From: an uncultured Chitinophagaceae bacterium
GTDB lineage: Bacteria; Bacteroidota; Bacteroidia; Chitinophagales; Chitinophagaceae
Assembly: GCA_946479005.1 (NCBI GenBank)
Contig: CAMLEM010000075.1
Location: 1-7,507 of the forward strand
Length of the DNA: 7,507 nt
Direction: 5' to 3'
Positions 6,073-7,507 of the stretch are shown here, in pieces. The translations under genes and the position numbers were made by a program. Positions within the stretch are counted from its first letter, which is position 1. Each line of letters starts with the position of its first letter. The notes under the pieces are model-generated. The model did no database searches. It was given only the letters and a program-made list of their open reading frames with translations, and was not told the origin of the DNA.

Positions 6073-7188
6073 TTATAACTGCAGGATGGTGTCAACAAGC
6101 ACGTTCCAGCTGTATTTTTTCTTTTCCTCGCGAAGATGCTTAATAAAATAATCTTCTCCTAATTGATAAAAACGAAGAATACCCTCTGCTATCGACGAAG
6201 GAGTAGGTTCAACCACCAGCCCTGCTTTTTCGTGGGGAACCAGGTCGGGCAGGCCACCTACATTGGTAACAACCATCGGTTTTTCAAAATGATAAGCGAG
6301 GGGAGTCACACCGCTCTGCGTGGCGTTGCGATAGGGTTGTACCACCAGGTCGGCGGCGCTCAGGTAATACCTGACTTCGCTGTCGGGGATGAAATCCGTT
6401 CTCAGGTACAATTGATCCCGGATCCCCAACCTGTCAATAAGCGTCTCGTAGGTTTTTTCATCTTCATAATACTCCCCGGCTACCAGGAGGCGGATGTTTT
6501 CCTTCAGGATCCGTGCATCAACCATTGCCTGCAACAGGAGGTCCAGCCCCTTGTAATTCCTAATGAAACCAAAAAAGAGGATGATCTTTCCTTTTTCCGG
6601 AATTCCCAAAAATTTTCTCGCCTCGGACGCCGGTATTACCTCCCCGAATGTGTCATATAGTGGATGTGTCACCTGCCGGGCAGGCTTATCGGGCTGAAAG
6701 GACCGCAGGTCTTTCATCACTTTCTCGCTCATAGTAATGAAAGCGTGGGGAGCCTTTAAAAAATATTTTGTGAACAACCGGTCGCCAAATCGTTTTTCGT
6801 GCGGGATCACATTGTCGGCAATGCAAACGATCCGGGAATGTTTATTTTTCCTGACCCTCCTTAATATGGTTCCTAATGCAGGACCCATAAAGGGTAACCA
6901 AAAGCGAACGACAACCAGGTCGGGCCTTTCTTTTTTCAACCGGTTACCGACGCGAATCCAGTTGAAGGGATTTACGGAGTTTATCACGGAGTGTATCTCG
7001 GTTTCGGGGGCGGGCTCATCCGTGTATTGTGTTTTCCCGGGAAACAAAAAGGAAGGATACTGTAAACTGAATGACAAGATGGAACATTGATGCCCGGCTT
7101 CCTGGAATGCTTTCGCCAGGCGCTGGTTAAAAGTAGCCAGTCCGCCCCTCAGGGGGTGTGCGGGCCCTATGATCACTACCCTCGCCAT
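6073..7188 (-). CDS. GT4-family (GT-B fold) glycosyltransferase
   Basis: A 371-residue cytoplasmic or peripheral glycosyltransferase that probably transfers a sugar from a nucleotide donor onto a growing glycan. The N-terminal domain opens with MARVVIIGPAHPLRGGLATF, a beta strand followed by a Gly-rich loop, as in GT4 enzymes. The C-terminal donor domain begins near residue 200 with the typical GFIRNYKGLDLLLQA stretch (207-221) and continues with AADLVVQPYR (278-287) and the PMVVTNVGGLPDLV block (304-317). The classic GT4 EX7E motif is not present: around ATQSGVTPLA (289-298) the expected glutamates are Thr290 and Ala298. The region is otherwise well formed, so I read this as a subfamily trait, not decay. 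The ATG overlaps the upstream stop by one base. The TAA is followed after 12 bases by hddA, which ties the gene to the heptose operon. It could be a heptosyltransferase, but nothing in the sequence fixes the donor. Confidence 0.85.
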   Translation of the reverse strand: MARVVIIGPAHPLRGGLATFNQRLAKAFQEAGHQCSILSFSLQYPSFLFPGKTQYTDEPAPETEIHSVINSVNPFNWIRVGNRLKKERPDLVVVRFWLPFMGPALGTILRRVRKNKHSRIVCIADNVIPHEKRFGDRLFTKYFLKAPHAFITMSEKVMKDLRSFQPDKPARQVTHPLYDTFGEVIPASEARKFLGIPEKGKIILFFGFIRNYKGLDLLLQAMVDARILKENIRLLVAGEYYEDEKTYETLIDRLGIRDQLYLRTDFIPDSEVRYYLSAADLVVQPYRNATQSGVTPLAYHFEKPMVVTNVGGLPDLVPHEKAGLVVEPTPSSIAEGILRFYQLGEDYFIKHLREEKKKYSWNVLVDTILQL

Positions 7189-7507
7189 CAGAGCCCGGTC
7201 TTTTCTTCTACGATGTAACTATTGCGTGCGGGTGAATTGCGCGAGATCAGTTCCCCAATGAAACCTGCAAGGAATAACTGTACACCCAAGATGAGCGCGG
7301 TAAGTGCGAGGTAAAAACCGGGGCGATTAGTTAGGGCAAATTCCGGGTCAATGATCTTCGATACCACCAGGTAGATGGAAATGCCAAGTCCGGCCAAAAA
7401 GAAGAGGGTCCCCCATAATCCAAAGAAATGCATTGGGCGTTTGGAGAATTTCCCGACAAAGGTGATGGACATCAGGTCTAGAAATCCATTGACAAATCTT
7501 CTCCAGC
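7188..7507 (-). CDS. Family 2 glycosyltransferase, C-terminal part (5' end outside window)
   Basis: This is the last 105 codons of a gene that enters from the right edge. The frame stays open to the edge, so the Met at 7472 is internal and not the start; the residues before it read WRRFVNGFLDL. The remaining piece has a basic stretch (KFSKRPMHFFG) followed by two hydrophobic helices, roughly residues 31-55 and 65-85 of the fragment, and a short polar tail ending in EEKTGL. This layout is what I know from the C-terminus of GT2 enzymes of the polyprenyl-phosphate (DPM1/ArnC-like) type in Bacteroidota, where the catalytic GT-A domain lies N-terminal and the helices anchor it in the inner membrane. 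The catalytic domain is not visible, so donor and acceptor cannot be inferred. The TGA stop overlaps the next gene's ATG (TGATG), which suggests translational coupling. Confidence 0.8.
   Translation of the reverse strand, partial: WRRFVNGFLDLMSITFVGKFSKRPMHFFGLWGTLFFLAGLGISIYLVVSKIIDPEFALTNRPGFYLALTALILGVQLFLAGFIGELISRNSPARNSYIVEEKTGL

Noticed and set aside
6163..6660. Plus-strand 165-codon frame
   Set aside because: Antisense to the GT4 gene with well-formed motifs on the other strand; its translation shows no domain or leader and has the look of a shadow frame.

Overview
The window looks like chromosomal DNA of a Bacteroidota bacterium, most likely a Chitinophagaceae or related Chitinophagales lineage. 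This is judged from protein style recalled from memory: the fused heptose nucleotidyltransferase/HAD phosphatase, the small secreted protein of a type I recall from that group, and the GT2 C-terminus with two membrane helices. No search was run. The whole window is a surface-polysaccharide gene cluster. All nine genes read on the minus strand, so transcription runs from high to low coordinates. Gaps are tiny or negative, except for 67 bp in front of the secreted protein and 27 bp in front of gmhA. The set therefore looks like one operon cut by both window edges.

In order of transcription the genes are: the C-terminal end of a membrane-anchored family 2 glycosyltransferase (7507-7188); a GT4-type glycosyltransferase (7188-6073); hddA, a GHMP-family heptose 7-phosphate kinase (6060-5038); gmhA, sedoheptulose 7-phosphate isomerase (5010-4423); a two-domain hddC-gmhB fusion (4433-3195); an exported protein of unknown function (3127-2138); an FkbM-type methyltransferase (2134-1292); a GT-A fold, GT8-like glycosyltransferase (1282-350); and the N-terminal part of another GT4 glycosyltransferase (347-1), which starts with TTG and runs off the left edge.

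The three central genes hold all four activities that turn sedoheptulose 7-phosphate into GDP-D-glycero-alpha-D-manno-heptose: isomerase, 7-phosphate kinase, 1,7-bisphosphate phosphatase and guanylyltransferase. The flanking glycosyltransferases and the methyltransferase probably build and decorate a heptose-containing glycan such as LPS, capsule or exopolysaccharide. Which glycan it is cannot be told from this window.

The main points for a second look are the fused enzyme, whose phosphatase half has Asn where an acidic motif IV residue is expected and has a reduced zinc loop; the exported orphan protein inside a cytoplasmic sugar-nucleotide operon; the single strong Shine-Dalgarno sequence in the window, placed awkwardly against the gmhA start; and the frequent non-ATG starts. 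I see no RNA gene, mobile element, CRISPR array or convincing terminator. No gene-free stretch exceeds 70 bases.
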